Assembly (NCBI GenBank): GCA_038496675.1
Contig: CM076653.1
Location: 17,788,051-17,852,050, forward strand
Length of the DNA stretch: 64,000 nucleotides
Reading direction: 5' to 3'
Source of the DNA: Rachycentron canadum
Lineage: Eukaryota > Chordata > Actinopteri > Carangiformes > Rachycentridae
This document shows positions 50,561-61,983 of this stretch, one piece after another; positions within the stretch are counted from its first letter, which is position 1; each line of letters begins with the position of its first letter. Made by a program: the position numbers and the translations under genes. The notes under the pieces are model-generated. The model did no database searches, was not told the DNA's origin, and saw only the letters and a program-made list of their open reading frames with translations.

Positions 50561-51002
50561 TATGATTGATGAATGAATCATATCAAATGTGTGTCAGTTT
50601 GTGAATAAGTATGAATGTGCCATGATGTGAAAAAGTCACATGGAGACTTTCATGTGAGAGAAATGGATGAGAGCCTCATGAAGCAGCGACTGAGTGTAGT
50701 GAAAAGTTTCTCTGTGAAGCTTCGTAATGACTCATCATTTGCAAAGCTGCAGGCAGTTTCAGGGAAACTTGCTCTTTAAGCAGAACTCGGTTGGAATCTG
50801 CACAGCTTTAAGCAAATTTACAGAAGTCTCAACATGGGAGAGACCTGCTGCACATACAAGCAGCAGAGGGCACCATTAGGCCCCATCATGACTTGTTAGT
50901 GCAGACGTCTACCTCACAGGAAATCAAATAAAAACATGGGAATAGACAAGCAAATACACACTCTCCACCTGGGAACCCTGCCCTGTTTAATAAAATCTAA
51001 CA

Positions 51003-51590
51003 TGTTCACTCACTGAGAACTTTATTAAGAAAAACATACTTATACTGTGTTTGCTTTGCTTTGCTCAAAGCAGCCTCAGTTCTTCGTGGCACTGATTCTT
51101 CACAATGTTAGAACGATTCCTCTAAGACTGCATCGTGTTCACATGACGGTTAATTGTGCCCGTAAAGGGATGAACATGGTCAGCAACAAGACTGTAGTAT
51201 TCTAACCATGATTGACTGCTACTATGGAGTCCAAGGGGTGTAAAGAAAACCACCACCAGCCTGGACTGTGCACACAAGGCAGATTGGGTCCATGGATTCA
51301 TGCCACTGGCACCAAATTCTGATCCTACCATCTGCTGCCTCAGCAGAAATCCAGATTCATCAAGCCAGGATCAGTTTTTCCAGTCTTCAACTAGAACAGC
51401 AGTTTTGCTGAGCCTGTGCCCACTGCAGCTTACCCTTGAATGACAGGGAGTGGTCACTTTATTAGGAACACCTGTACACCTGCTTATTCATACAATCATC
51501 CACTCAGCCATTCATGTGGCAGCAGAGCAGTGCAATGCATAAAATCCTGCAGGTACAGGTCAGGAGCCTCATTCAATGACTGTTTACAGT
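51003..51590. mobile_element. Degraded teleost DNA-transposon fragments
   Basis: Two segments open with an ACTTTATTA-type terminus: about 51018 (GAACTTTATTAAGAAAAAC) and about 51457 (CACTTTATTAGGAACACCTG). The first continues through CCACCACCAGCCTGGA, ACCAAATTCTGATCCTACCA and AGCAGAAATCCAGATTCATC; the second through CAGCCATTCATGTGGCAGCA and GCAATGCATAAAATC. Both resemble a common fish repeat family with TTTATTAGGNACACC ends, from memory. Both read in the same direction, so the copy is not a simple intact element. Confidence 0.6.
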
Positions 51591-52850
51591 AGTGGAAGAT
51601 GTATTACTAGTAAAAGTAGCAATAACACTATGAAATAGTCAGTAGTAGTATATAGTTTCATAAGATATTGGGAATTTAATCTCCAACACTGCATCATATT
51701 TTACATATGGACCATAAATTTTACGTGTAAAATAGCTGAAAAGTACAGCTGTTAAATAAAAACAGTGTAACAAGACAATTTTCTGTAAAATGCACAGTAG
51801 AAGTATAAAGTAGGCTACAGTAAATGGAGAAACTCAAGTTAAGTACATGTATTTCAAAACTTCTGAAGTGCAGTAACTGAGTGTGTAGTTACTTCCACCA
51901 CTGGATCACTTGCAACATATATACTTTATGAAAAGATGACAATAGGTAAATACAGTGGATCTGCACACTGTAATGTTCTGAATAAAATGTAATCTAAAAT
52001 AGCAAGTTTTGATGTGACAAACATCTTTCTCCATTTGACCAGTCACATAAACACACCTCTCACTCAGGTGTAATCTGCATGATGACCAGTCAGTCACCTG
52101 GATCAGTCAGTGCAGAGCTCGGTAACAGCCTGAAACTCCCTAAGGAGACAAAGTTTGCCAACACCTGCAATAAAAAAAGAGAACAATATAAAATCTGTAA
52201 ACATTGATTTGAAGAGTTCTGCGCTCCTGGTGAGGCTGATTGGTCGGAGGACAGAGTCACCGGTCTGTCTCAACATACAACAGCACTGAAAGCACTTGTG
52301 TCCTTGGACCATGGCTGTTTAAGGCTCTGACTATCTGAATAACATGAATGACCATGAATAACTCCCAACACAAGTGAGCAGTTTAAAGACAGACCAGCCA
52401 AATACAAGAATAAGACCATATAGGACTTAATGCATTTTTTTGTGTCCAAGAGGTAGCTGTAAAATAAATGATATAAGTTGACTATATAGGCGTATATGTG
52501 GTAAAATAAAATACCCTACATTCAAACTAAAATAAGAATGAATAAATTAAAAGTATAAAAATACAAATTACAAGCAATGAACAAACTGCAGGTGTGTTCC
52601 TACAAATACAATTTTATGCTATAAAAAGAGAAATGAAACCACCCAATAAAATTATTTTAGACATAGAAATAAAGATGTAAATCACAAATGAACTAACAAT
52701 GATTCAGGTACATTCAGTACATAAATACATTATAGAGACACAGAGTCTACAACTGAACACACAGGGCTCCATCAATCTCTTGGTCCTTATTAACTGCCTG
52801 TAGTCTGTGTGTACATTGTATAGATATGTATCCTGTAAAACCCCTTAAGT

Positions 52851-52896
52851 TGTGTGTTTGTGTGTGTGTGTGTGTGTGTGTTTGAGAGAGAGAGAA

Positions 52897-52933
<37 letters not shown>
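52851..52933. repeat. Compound (TG)n(GA)n microsatellite upstream of spire1
   Basis: TG repeats to about 52880, then GAGA/GAAA repeats from 52884, some 290 bases before the spire1 start codon. Confidence 0.95.
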
Positions 52934-53039
52934 TCATGTGATGGAGGAGTGAGCCTGGCTTGTTGTGTGGGGATGTGAGACACGCAGACACACACACACT
53001 GGCCAGTCAGGCTACAATCACACAAACACACACCGTCTT

Positions 53040-53225
53040 ATGACCGCTGGTACCGACACGCAAACGAGGCGTCGGGCGGGCGGGTAAACAACCCCCGGTG
53101 TATCCGCTGTAGCTGCTCCTGCTCCCCGGGGCGCAGGGGGAGCATCAATGCCTCCAGGTCCGCGCTCACACACCGGCCTGGACCTGTTCTCGACATCGGG
53201 CCTCCTGCGCTGAGATAATGAAAGG
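53040..53225 (+). promoter_or_regulatory. spire1: spire1 promoter / 5' leader
   Basis: A sharp rise in GC and CpG content with GGGCGGGCGGG (about 53073-53083), an Sp1-type site. An in-frame TGA at 53211-53213 makes the ATG at 53226 the first in-frame start. Confidence 0.55.
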
Positions 53226-56200
53226 ATGGCCGAGCGGCGATGCGGGGACCACGGAGGACTGACTGCTGCAGAGACTCGCCGGGATGAGCAGCAGCATCAC
53301 CACCACACGATGAATCCAGCGGAGGAAGCAGGAGCCGAGGACCTGTCTTTAGAGCAGATACTGAGGCTGTATAACCAGCCCATCAACGAGGAGCAGGCAT
53401 GGGCGGTGTGTTACCAGGTCTGCAGGACGCTGGCGAAGGGACACCGGGGCAGGGGGAGCTGCTCCGCCGCCGATGGAGCTTCATCAGCGGCGGCTCCGAG
53501 GAGGATATCCGGCCCGGGGGATGTTCGGATACAGAAGGACGGGTCTGTGAGGCTGCACCATCAGGGCTGTGAAGGTAAAATGTTATGTAAGGCTGAGTGT
53601 CCCTACAGCTACACGGATCTAGGCCAGGCCATCACTTGCATTTCAAATAAAGGGGCTCAGGTGTTGTGATTGTCCATTTGTTAAAGGTTATAACTTATAA
53701 AGCTAAAATAAATTCTAGGAAGGAAAGCTTGGCTAAAAGAAAATAACACTACCACTTGAGCCTGAGCTCCAGTGTGGATGTGATCCAATAGGAATAATGG
53801 TATCCACCACAGTGCAATAATGTCACTAGAAATCAAATGTATGCACCTACACTTGTTGGGGCTCTTTACATGTATTTCCTGATCTGAATCATGTCAGGAT
53901 TACTCTGTAATCTGCAGCCAGTGGTTAAGGCTCCATTACACATGACCTATAATCACTGATAAACAAAGGAACAATCCCCTCTCCCACCAGAGGCTCCTCA
54001 TACTGTATGTTTTGTTTTTTTTTTTAATTTCCACTATGTCCTCATCACCAAAGGCATGTGTGCATCATGTGGTTTCATCTTTTATTAAACCCCCCTCCAG
54101 CCTGTTTGCCACTTCACATTAGATGAGGGTGTTCATTCTGATTGAAGCACGTGATTACAAGCTGAAACATGGACACTGACTGGATCAAGGCCTGGGCCGG
54201 TTGATGCCTGAGCAGAGAAAGACAGACAGGCAGGTGCATGCTGCGTTATGATAAGTGCTCATGGAGCAGTGCTTTACTCCTGCACATAAATGGCCTGATT
54301 CATCTGATTCAAACTGCCTGTGATATAGGAGCCCATGATGATCACAGCTACAATTAATGAAGTGCTGTAAAACAACTTATATGAGGATTTAGGGCCTTGC
54401 TCTTGTTTTTATGACTGTGAGGCAACAAAGTGTACCAAAAGAAAATCTCTCTGCTATATTTTGAAAATATCCCTTTAGTCATTTACACATTGTCTTTGGG
54501 GATATGTGGCACTTTAATGGTGACTTTATTGCACTTTGTTGTAATTGCAATCGGGGGGAGACCTGAGAGAGTCACAGTGTATTTGTCCCAAGTTACTACA
54601 GATCAACCAGGATTTAAACCAAAACAAAGCAAATGACACTGCCTGCCAGGTGATGTGTGGGGGGGTGCAGTCAGTGGGTGTGTCTGTGAACAGTAACATG
54701 CACTTGGAGCAAACACATTGTCCTCTCTTGTCAGACCGAGGCCTGGCGTGGCAGTCGTCTGCTGTAATCACATTTGCTCACAGAGCAGAGCAGACAGACT
54801 AAATGCCTATCTATCTATCTATCTATGTGTATAATGTACTACCTGAGGGCCTGAGGGATGGGCTCTTGACACGGATGAAATGTGGCACACAAGGCCGAAC
54901 ACTGCTGAGTCAATGTTATGGCTTTTGAGCCGATAAGTGCACCACGTGCATCTTCTAATCAACTTTTATGAGCAAATCTGAGAGACACAGCTGTGATGGC
55001 AATGCTGGTTGTGGCCTGTAGGTCTATATGGTTAGAATGAATGGGCTATTTTTAGGAGCATGGAAGCAACCATTATAGAGGGGAGTCTGAAGCGTTTCTC
55101 CTTCTGTTGTTCATCATGCAAAATCTATATAGAATGCATTTAACCATCAGCTGTGTATTTGTCATTTGTATTTGTAGTCTACTCTGTTTTTCTCAATATT
55201 TCTTCTGTATTCATGTTAATATTTCACAGATGAACATATTGGCAGAATCAGTTTCTTTCACATCCAACAGTGAATGTGAAAAATATTCCAGATGCTCCCT
55301 CCTGAAGCACACAGCTTAAGTGAAATCCACTGTCCTCTACAGATTTACCACTTTGAATCAATTGTAAAATGGGTAGATGTACTTTAGAGGGGGCTGTATT
55401 GACACAACTGAAATGTAGTATCTACAGGCTCATCAATATCATTCAAAAGTCCCTAATATTCTGCACGTCAGTGGTTCCTTAGAGAGATTTGTTTTCAAAC
55501 AGTGAACTGTACATTTTGAGGTCAGTTTTATCAAGTTTGCAGCTGTGCTACAAACCAGTTAGAGTGGCAGCCAGATATTTCAAGCCAAACCATTTATCCA
55601 TTAGTTCAAACTATTTGTCAGTCTAGCTGTCAATCTCTGCTTGCCTTCCAAGCACACACTCTTAATCACAATGTATTTGGATACATTTTTAATGAAATCG
55701 TTATTTTTCTCAAATTAGATGAGCTGCCTCAGCCTTTCCACGGACCGTACCTCCTGACAGCTGCAGTAGGAATCCTGCTGCCTGTGTCTTGGGGCAGTTC
55801 TAAGTAATTTGGTGAATGTTTTGCAAGTGTTTTAATCAGTGTAACCATATAAATAGTTTCAGTTTTCAGGGTAATTTGCTGGTCTAATTAGCCACTTATC
55901 TGTGCTGCTCTCTTCTTAATGCATTAGACCAGGCAGACAAAGTCACTGATGTAAATAAAGTTTTAAGGATTCAGGACTACTGAAGCTCTCATTTACTAAA
56001 TTGACCTAAAATAAAGTTAAATCCAGGGGTTAGTTTTAGACCACCAAATATTTAAGTATCTCTAAAAACCCCTCCAATGAAAACCTGTTGACATGTCATA
56101 TGACATTTTCTATATAATACAACTCATATCATTAATGAAATAAGCTGTAAAGGGACAGCCAGATGACGCCTGATCCAGAATTTCTCAATGAGGAAGTCAG

Positions 56201-57716
56201 TGTATATTATCAGATTTCATTTTTTATGGAGAAAAAACAATGTTAAACAAAATATTAATCATAGCATATACATCAGAAGAGGAACTTGATTCTCTAGTCA
56301 CCCTGTTTGAAACACACAGACACACAACACACAATGGCACTGTACAGCTCCACGACATTCATATCTGCTGATGCAAGTTAGGGTCATGAGATGATGTCAG
56401 AGCTGCTGTGATGCTGCATTGCTGTGTGTTACAATACAAAACAACCATTTGTTTAGAGGGTCATCTGTTAGCGGGCTGTTTGTTCATGAAGCGAGTGCTG
56501 GGCTGATGTAGCCTGAAGAAACATTTAAGTGGGTCTTCTTTTTGAAGGGAGTACATTCATGCATCACGGGAGGAGTTTTGTCATCATCAGTCACATGCTA
56601 CTTCAACTACGAAAGTAATTAGAAATGAAACAGAGCTTTTATTAAAACTGATCTAAATGGCCTAATGATAACTAGAGCACAGTGTGTTTTTGCTGTGTAG
56701 GATTCAGGGAAAGAAGAGAATATATAACCACAAAGAAAAATGTAGCACAGCTAAAGATGATAGAGATCCCTTTTCAGTCTTTTATATGGTCACATTATCT
56801 TTTCCCCCTGGCTCATTTTAAGAAGACATTGTGAAAATATTTTCGAAGCATGTTGTAGAATCTCACTCAGTTTGTGAATTTGGCTCATTTGAACGTGTGT
56901 TTTTACCAAGTGCAGCTTAAAAGAGTAATTAATCATAAAAACAACCTTCTTTGCCAGCTTATTTTCAATTTACTTTACACAGTGTGAGTGTTTCCAAATC
57001 AGTGGAGCCTGGACTCCCAGAGGAGTTAACGTTAAATCTGAGGGGTTGAGGTGATTAACAACTATATTTTTTCAGACTTTTTTTTTTTTTTTTTTTTTTT
57101 TGCTTCTTACATGAAATACTGGATAGTTTTACCTTCTCAAGCATCTAAAAACCACACAGGTAAATAATTCACTTTCCCTGTGATAAGGGTTTCAAGTGGG
57201 CATTTTTTCACTTTGTTTACACTTGTATGACTGGTACATTTCATCTACATTTGCTTACTGAACTTTCACAGTGTTACTACTATGCGACCCAGTTGTTGGT
57301 TAGGGAAAGAAAACAATAAATACATTTAAATGAGGATATTTGCCACCTGAAGGAATCACTCTGAATGGAAATACTGTATTAAGAGGTTTAATGGGCATTG
57401 CTTTGCTTTAAATGGCAACAAGAGCAAAATGTTAGGAACCACTGTTCTCCTCCGTCAGTTAACATCTCCCTGAGATGGACTGAAAGCACTTCATGACCTT
57501 TGACATGAATGACTCAGACAGCATCACCATATGTGCCTGAGTCCTATATACAGTACATATATATATACTGTACCTGAACAATGGCATGAATGAAGCTTTA
57601 CGTGTGTTTATGGTGGAAAGCTGCTTTATGAATAGGCTTACATCTGCTTGCTGCTTAACATAACACTACTCTCTTGTTTCCCTGCAGGTAAATACAGCCC
57701 TTGCACAACAACAGAG
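53226..57716 (+). CDS. spire1: spire1-like actin nucleation factor, first two coding exons (partial)
   Basis: Exon 53226-53574 (phase 1 end, GTAAAA donor) and a 29-base exon 57688-57716 join to 126 codons. Spire proteins nucleate actin filaments with WH2 repeats and work with formins on vesicle surfaces. Only the N-terminal part of the KIND domain is in the window. LSLEQILRLYNQPINEEQAW matches SPIRE1 rather than SPIRE2, where I recall EVLKAYEQPLNEEQAW. The second exon supplies GKYSPCTTTE, matching the GKLGYSQCMETE segment of human SPIRE1, and ends in phase 0 exactly where VIESLGIIIYKALDYG should begin. That third exon was not found before 64000. An Ala/Ser-rich region near residues 80-95 is typical of the variable KIND insert. 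A second possible start is Met29 (53310). Confidence 0.9.
53575..57687 (+). other. spire1: spire1 intron 1; no other gene seen
   Basis: About 4.1 kb of AT-rich sequence with a CTAT tetranucleotide run (about 54807-54827) and T24 at 57078-57101. No convincing exon, RNA gene or transposon end. Confidence 0.7.
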
Positions 57717-59252
57717 GTGAGTAGCTCCACCATAATTCTGTTTTAATGACTGTATTTCATCATCACCTGCTGTTGGAGATTTGAACAACATTATGTGGCC
57801 ATGTTTAAACATATGATCAAAGTGCCTGCTATGGGTGAGAGAGGAAATGAGAGCAAATATGAAGGAAATTATAACATGTACACATCACATTTGGGAAAAT
57901 CAGGACTCTAAACCTTTTGCTTACTGTGCTTTGAGCAGGAATTTTATGAGTATTTTTGCAAAATTATTTGCAAGTTTTTTGTTGATATAATAATAATAAT
58001 ACAGTCTGGGAAACTCTAATGTTCCTGGAAAGAAACCAATCAGTTGAATAACAAGATATTTATGAAGGAAATGCATGGTTGTAGAAAAAGATAATGGCAG
58101 GGTTTACCACAGTAATGGCAATGGCAATTACCTTTTTAAATATTTACCCTCCACTGTTGGTTACATTAGCTAGTTACTGTAAGAGAGGTAGCCAGTCACA
58201 ACAACAGAGATTGCATTAAGATTAGAGGGGGCATTCTGCAGGATTATTCCACATGCAACCAGTGTCAGATAACGCTGTGGTTGAAACTGTCATAAGCCAT
58301 TGGTTTATGATGTGTTAATCCTGTAGAGCAGCTGCTGTGGCTCCCACACTGCTTAATCTAATACATTTAGCAAATGAAGCAAGTTCAAGTGTATTTTTTC
58401 CAATAAGACACAACTTGTTGTGTACGGCAGCACCATGTTTGCTAACATTTTGATGGCATGACACAAGGACACCTTGAATACCTTGAAGGAATCGTTAGAA
58501 AAACATTGAAGCTAATCAATTTGCCAAGCTCAGCAAAAATACTGAAGGCAGGCTCTTTGTCATACTCATATTCTGCTTGAAACACACATAGGACACAATA
58601 ACCCTGATGAAATAATTGGAGTTATTTTCTCACACTCCACCTAGATTGATTTAGAGCTACAGAATATATTATATAATATATCCCCTCAGGCTGAGTAGTA
58701 CTTCCCATGATCAGTCAGATTATGCTGATGTGTAAAATTGGTGTAATGTCCCTTTATAATATGTAACATGTGGAACAGCCATTGCATGTGCAGTGATCTG
58801 TTTGTTAAATGCAAAGTTGAATGCAGTTTTTTTTTCAGGGTATCTGTACACAGTTTATGTTGACTGCTGGGTACAGACAGACACTTCCCTTGCATGTGTC
58901 CCGGCCTCCCATCTTTCAGCTTGTGCCGTCACCCAGTTATTTCTCCCAGCAGCCCCAGAGCTCCCATCTGGCTCCTCTGATTGACTGGTTGGAAATGTCA
59001 CACAGCAAGGCCCTCTGTATGAGGAGAGGGGAGGTTTTCAGACCTAATTAAATAGCTATGTGAAATGGTCCCTCCTCCACAAACTCTCTCTGTACTGTTA
59101 ATTGTTGTAACAATAGCCTGTGAAAGGGGCTTTTACAGGAAAGTGGGATTGGCTTTACCTCTTTTGCTTTTTAGGAAGTTTGTAGATGGAACTATTTTAG
59201 GCTGCTGGAATTTTTTTTTGGTCGCTCTGACAATGAGTTTTTGGTCTGAAAG

Positions 59253-59253
<1 letters not shown>

Positions 59254-59300
<47 letters not shown>
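59254..59300. repeat. (TG)n microsatellite in spire1 intron 2
   Basis: A pure TG run of about 47 bases. A CA-rich imperfect repeat follows at about 59441-59500. Confidence 0.97.
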
Positions 59301-59303
<3 letters not shown>

Positions 59304-60947
59304 AGATGTGGCATATTGACTCATGGTTCGGTCTGTTCCCACTTCATTAGTGACAATGTGCAGTTGTTTCCGGGGAGTTCTGGTTAGGTAGTTCAATTTC
59401 TGTGTAATAGATCTGCAATAATAGATGGAGAGTCAGTAAATACACACACACACATGCGCACACACATACACGAACACAAACATACACACACACACACACT
59501 GACTGTAGAGACAGAGAATGTGAACCTGTATAGACAAATCCCTCCTAAGCAGCTTTACACAAGAAATGAGTTCTCACAATGCAGTGTGTTGGAGACCGAC
59601 TAACAAAACTACTGGCAAGTTTTTTGGAGCAGCTTGATTCTTGACAGCGTCAGATCCCGCTGCAGAGGCGTTGTGCGAACATACAGTGTGTGGAATTAGC
59701 TCAGAGCCGAATGAACAGGAACACATGTGCAGTCATATCTGACACACAATATCTGCACACGGCTTGAAAACAGCGTGAGCTCTTGCAAATGATGTGACTG
59801 TGAATGACAGATGATGCTGTTTTCACCAGAGCCAGTGAACCGGGCTCACAGCATAAGGCTCGCCGAAGAAATCACTATTGCTACATTTACTGGAGTTCAC
59901 TGGTATTTGTTAATGGTTCTGTCTATAATCACAGTTTTATTCTCCATCGACACATTACTCCTCTTTTCTTCTCATGTGAGAAATTTGTTGATGACCCCTG
60001 TGCCTGTGCTGCCTCGACCACCTGGTCCTGTGATGTGGTGTGTCCTCAGAAATTTGTGGATTATGCTTCATCCTGTTCTCCTCTGTCAAAGTTGAACTGC
60101 TCAGTGCTCTTTTGATGGCTTTGAAGTTTGAAAGGGGATTAGTGTAACATCACATTTAGTGTTTAATGTAAACAGAAATTTCACTTAGGAGTTATGAATA
60201 TTTGGCTTTTCTCAGCTGATATTCTGCTCATTTGCTTTCATGATTCCTCTAGGGTCTGTGTGCCTGAAAAAAAGAGAAACAGAGCAGAAGAGATAAAAGC
60301 TGCAACTGTAAAAGTGGAAAAATGAATGTGTTTTGGCTCAAGCATTCTTTCTGTTCTGTATGTGAACTTTACGACAGATCCGTCAGACAGCAAGCCAAAG
60401 TGCTCATAGTCATATGACAGTCAGAGGTCACAGCAGTAGAGTCAGGCATGAGAATGATAGAGAGGAATCTCCTGAGTGTTTCTTTGTGCCTGACAGGAAA
60501 TAACCAGCTCCTTTTCTCTGTTACAGTGTGATGCTGTATCATTTGGGGAATGTCTTTATGTAAAGCAGTGCCTGTCCATCTTCATTATAGAGCCAATTCT
60601 TTGCTTTCACCTCATGATGAACAATAATGTGATCAATTCTCACCAGGACAGATTGATCTTTAGTGTAACTTCATGTCCGCCAGCCTGTTGAGATGACCAT
60701 GTTGGTATAAGTGTCAGAAGTGGATTTGTGAATTCTCCATTCTTTCTTTCTTTATCTGGTTCCTTCAGTTTTTTGTGAGGTCTTACTACAGTCAGGGTGA
60801 TGATGACTTTGCAGTTCAGTGAAAGAAATTTGAAATTTATTTAAAAACAGACAACCGTGGCTTTAAGGTACCAGTTAGTTGCATTTCACCTGTAGAATTT
60901 ATCTGCATGATACATGTAATTGAGATGACATTTGAGCTGGCTTAAAT

Positions 60948-61312
60948 GCTACGTCCACACTACTATGTTTTTGTTGTCAAACACATCACTTTTGCTGAAA
61001 CTGATCATAGCCAGGTCTTCTCGTATCCACCAAGGACATGGATCCCATACGTGTCCCAGGATGGGTTGTTGTACTAGGGTTCAGGTGGGGCCATCGAGAC
61101 CTCTACAGTATTGAATATTCAAATCACCAACTATAATTACTTCAAACTTGATAAAAACTCTCTTTACTGTTCCTTGTTTGTGGTATTTTATAATCAACTG
61201 CTACTACTGTTTCCTGTTTTTGCATTTGTGTATTTTCAGGACTGAGGTTGTTTCTGATATGGAGCTAAAACACTCGTCTGGAGATCATTGTCATCATTGT
61301 GTGGACATAGCC
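60948..61312. mobile_element. MITE-like element with terminal inverted repeats
   Basis: The left end GCTACGTCCACACTACTATG and the right end ...GTGTGGACATAGCC are inverted repeats, with GCTAYGTCCACAC shared. Inner sequences (TTTTTGTTGTCAAACACATC on the left, GGAGATCATTGTCATCATTG on the right) recall a non-autonomous family frequent in percomorph fishes. No coding capacity. Confidence 0.7.
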
Positions 61313-61464
61313 TTACATTTCAAGCTTTGGTGCTCAGCACCACCACAGTCTACAATAAGGATGTTGCCTATTGGTGCTTACTTTTCATGTTCCCAATTCA
61401 TAATTATGTATATATAGTGATATATTTCTGATATCATTCTCATGTCTGTACACACACACACAAA

Positions 61465-61680
61465 ATGAAGTGATTAGCCTAGCATAGCATAAAGACTGGA
61501 AACAGCTAGCCTGGTCCTGAAGTCCACATACCTAGCAGCACCTCTACAGCCCATTAATTCGCACGGTTTGTTTAATCCATACACAACTGATATGTGTAAA
61601 TAACAAGTTGTGTTCAGTGACTTCCTGGAGTCTATTGTTAGCATGAGGCAAACAGCAAAGTCCAAGACGTCACTGGCCCT
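61465..61680. mobile_element. Interspersed percomorph repeat fragment
   Basis: Contains GCATAAAGACTGGAAACAGC, CTAGCAGCACCTCTACAGCC, GTTTGTTTAATCCATAC and GACTTCCTGGAGTCTATTGT, the order I recall from a repeat that is very common in perch-like fishes. Class unknown to me. Confidence 0.6.
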
Positions 61681-61937
61681 GACATCTTGTTGGTTTTACA
61701 AATCTGTCTGTGTACAGATTAAACAAACCAGATGTGTTAAAAGTCACTAATTCTGCCTTCAGAGTGTCTTCTGGGTCTGGTGGAACAAACTACAGGGGTG
61801 TCCCTCTGTATCCTAAGACTCATTGGTGCATGTCTTCACCTGATCTCCTTGTACTTGATTAAATTAGATTAAATAAAATTGATGTAGTACTTACTCCAGT
61901 TCTCCTGCTGCACTGACATTTTAGTGATGTCCATCAC

Positions 61938-61983
61938 TTGTAAGTCGCTTTGGATAAAAGTGTCTGCTAAATGAGTAAATTTA
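61938..61983 (+). mobile_element. SINE/L2-type 3' tail
   Basis: TAAGTCGCTTTGGATAAAAG followed by TGTCTGCTAAATGAGTAAAT is the conserved 3' tail shared by several fish SINEs and their partner LINEs. The body upstream is too diverged for me to delimit. Confidence 0.75.

Noticed and set aside
57550..57573. TACAGTACATATATATATACTGTA hairpin-like element
   Set aside because: Short AT-rich inverted repeat with a mismatch in (AT)n context; common by chance in such DNA and without flanking evidence of function.
58793..59051. A possible extra spire1 exon near the QGICTQF/YLYTVYVDC frames
   Set aside because: A poly-T plus AG acceptor is present at 58839, but neither frame matches the KIND continuation expected after GKYSPCTTTE.
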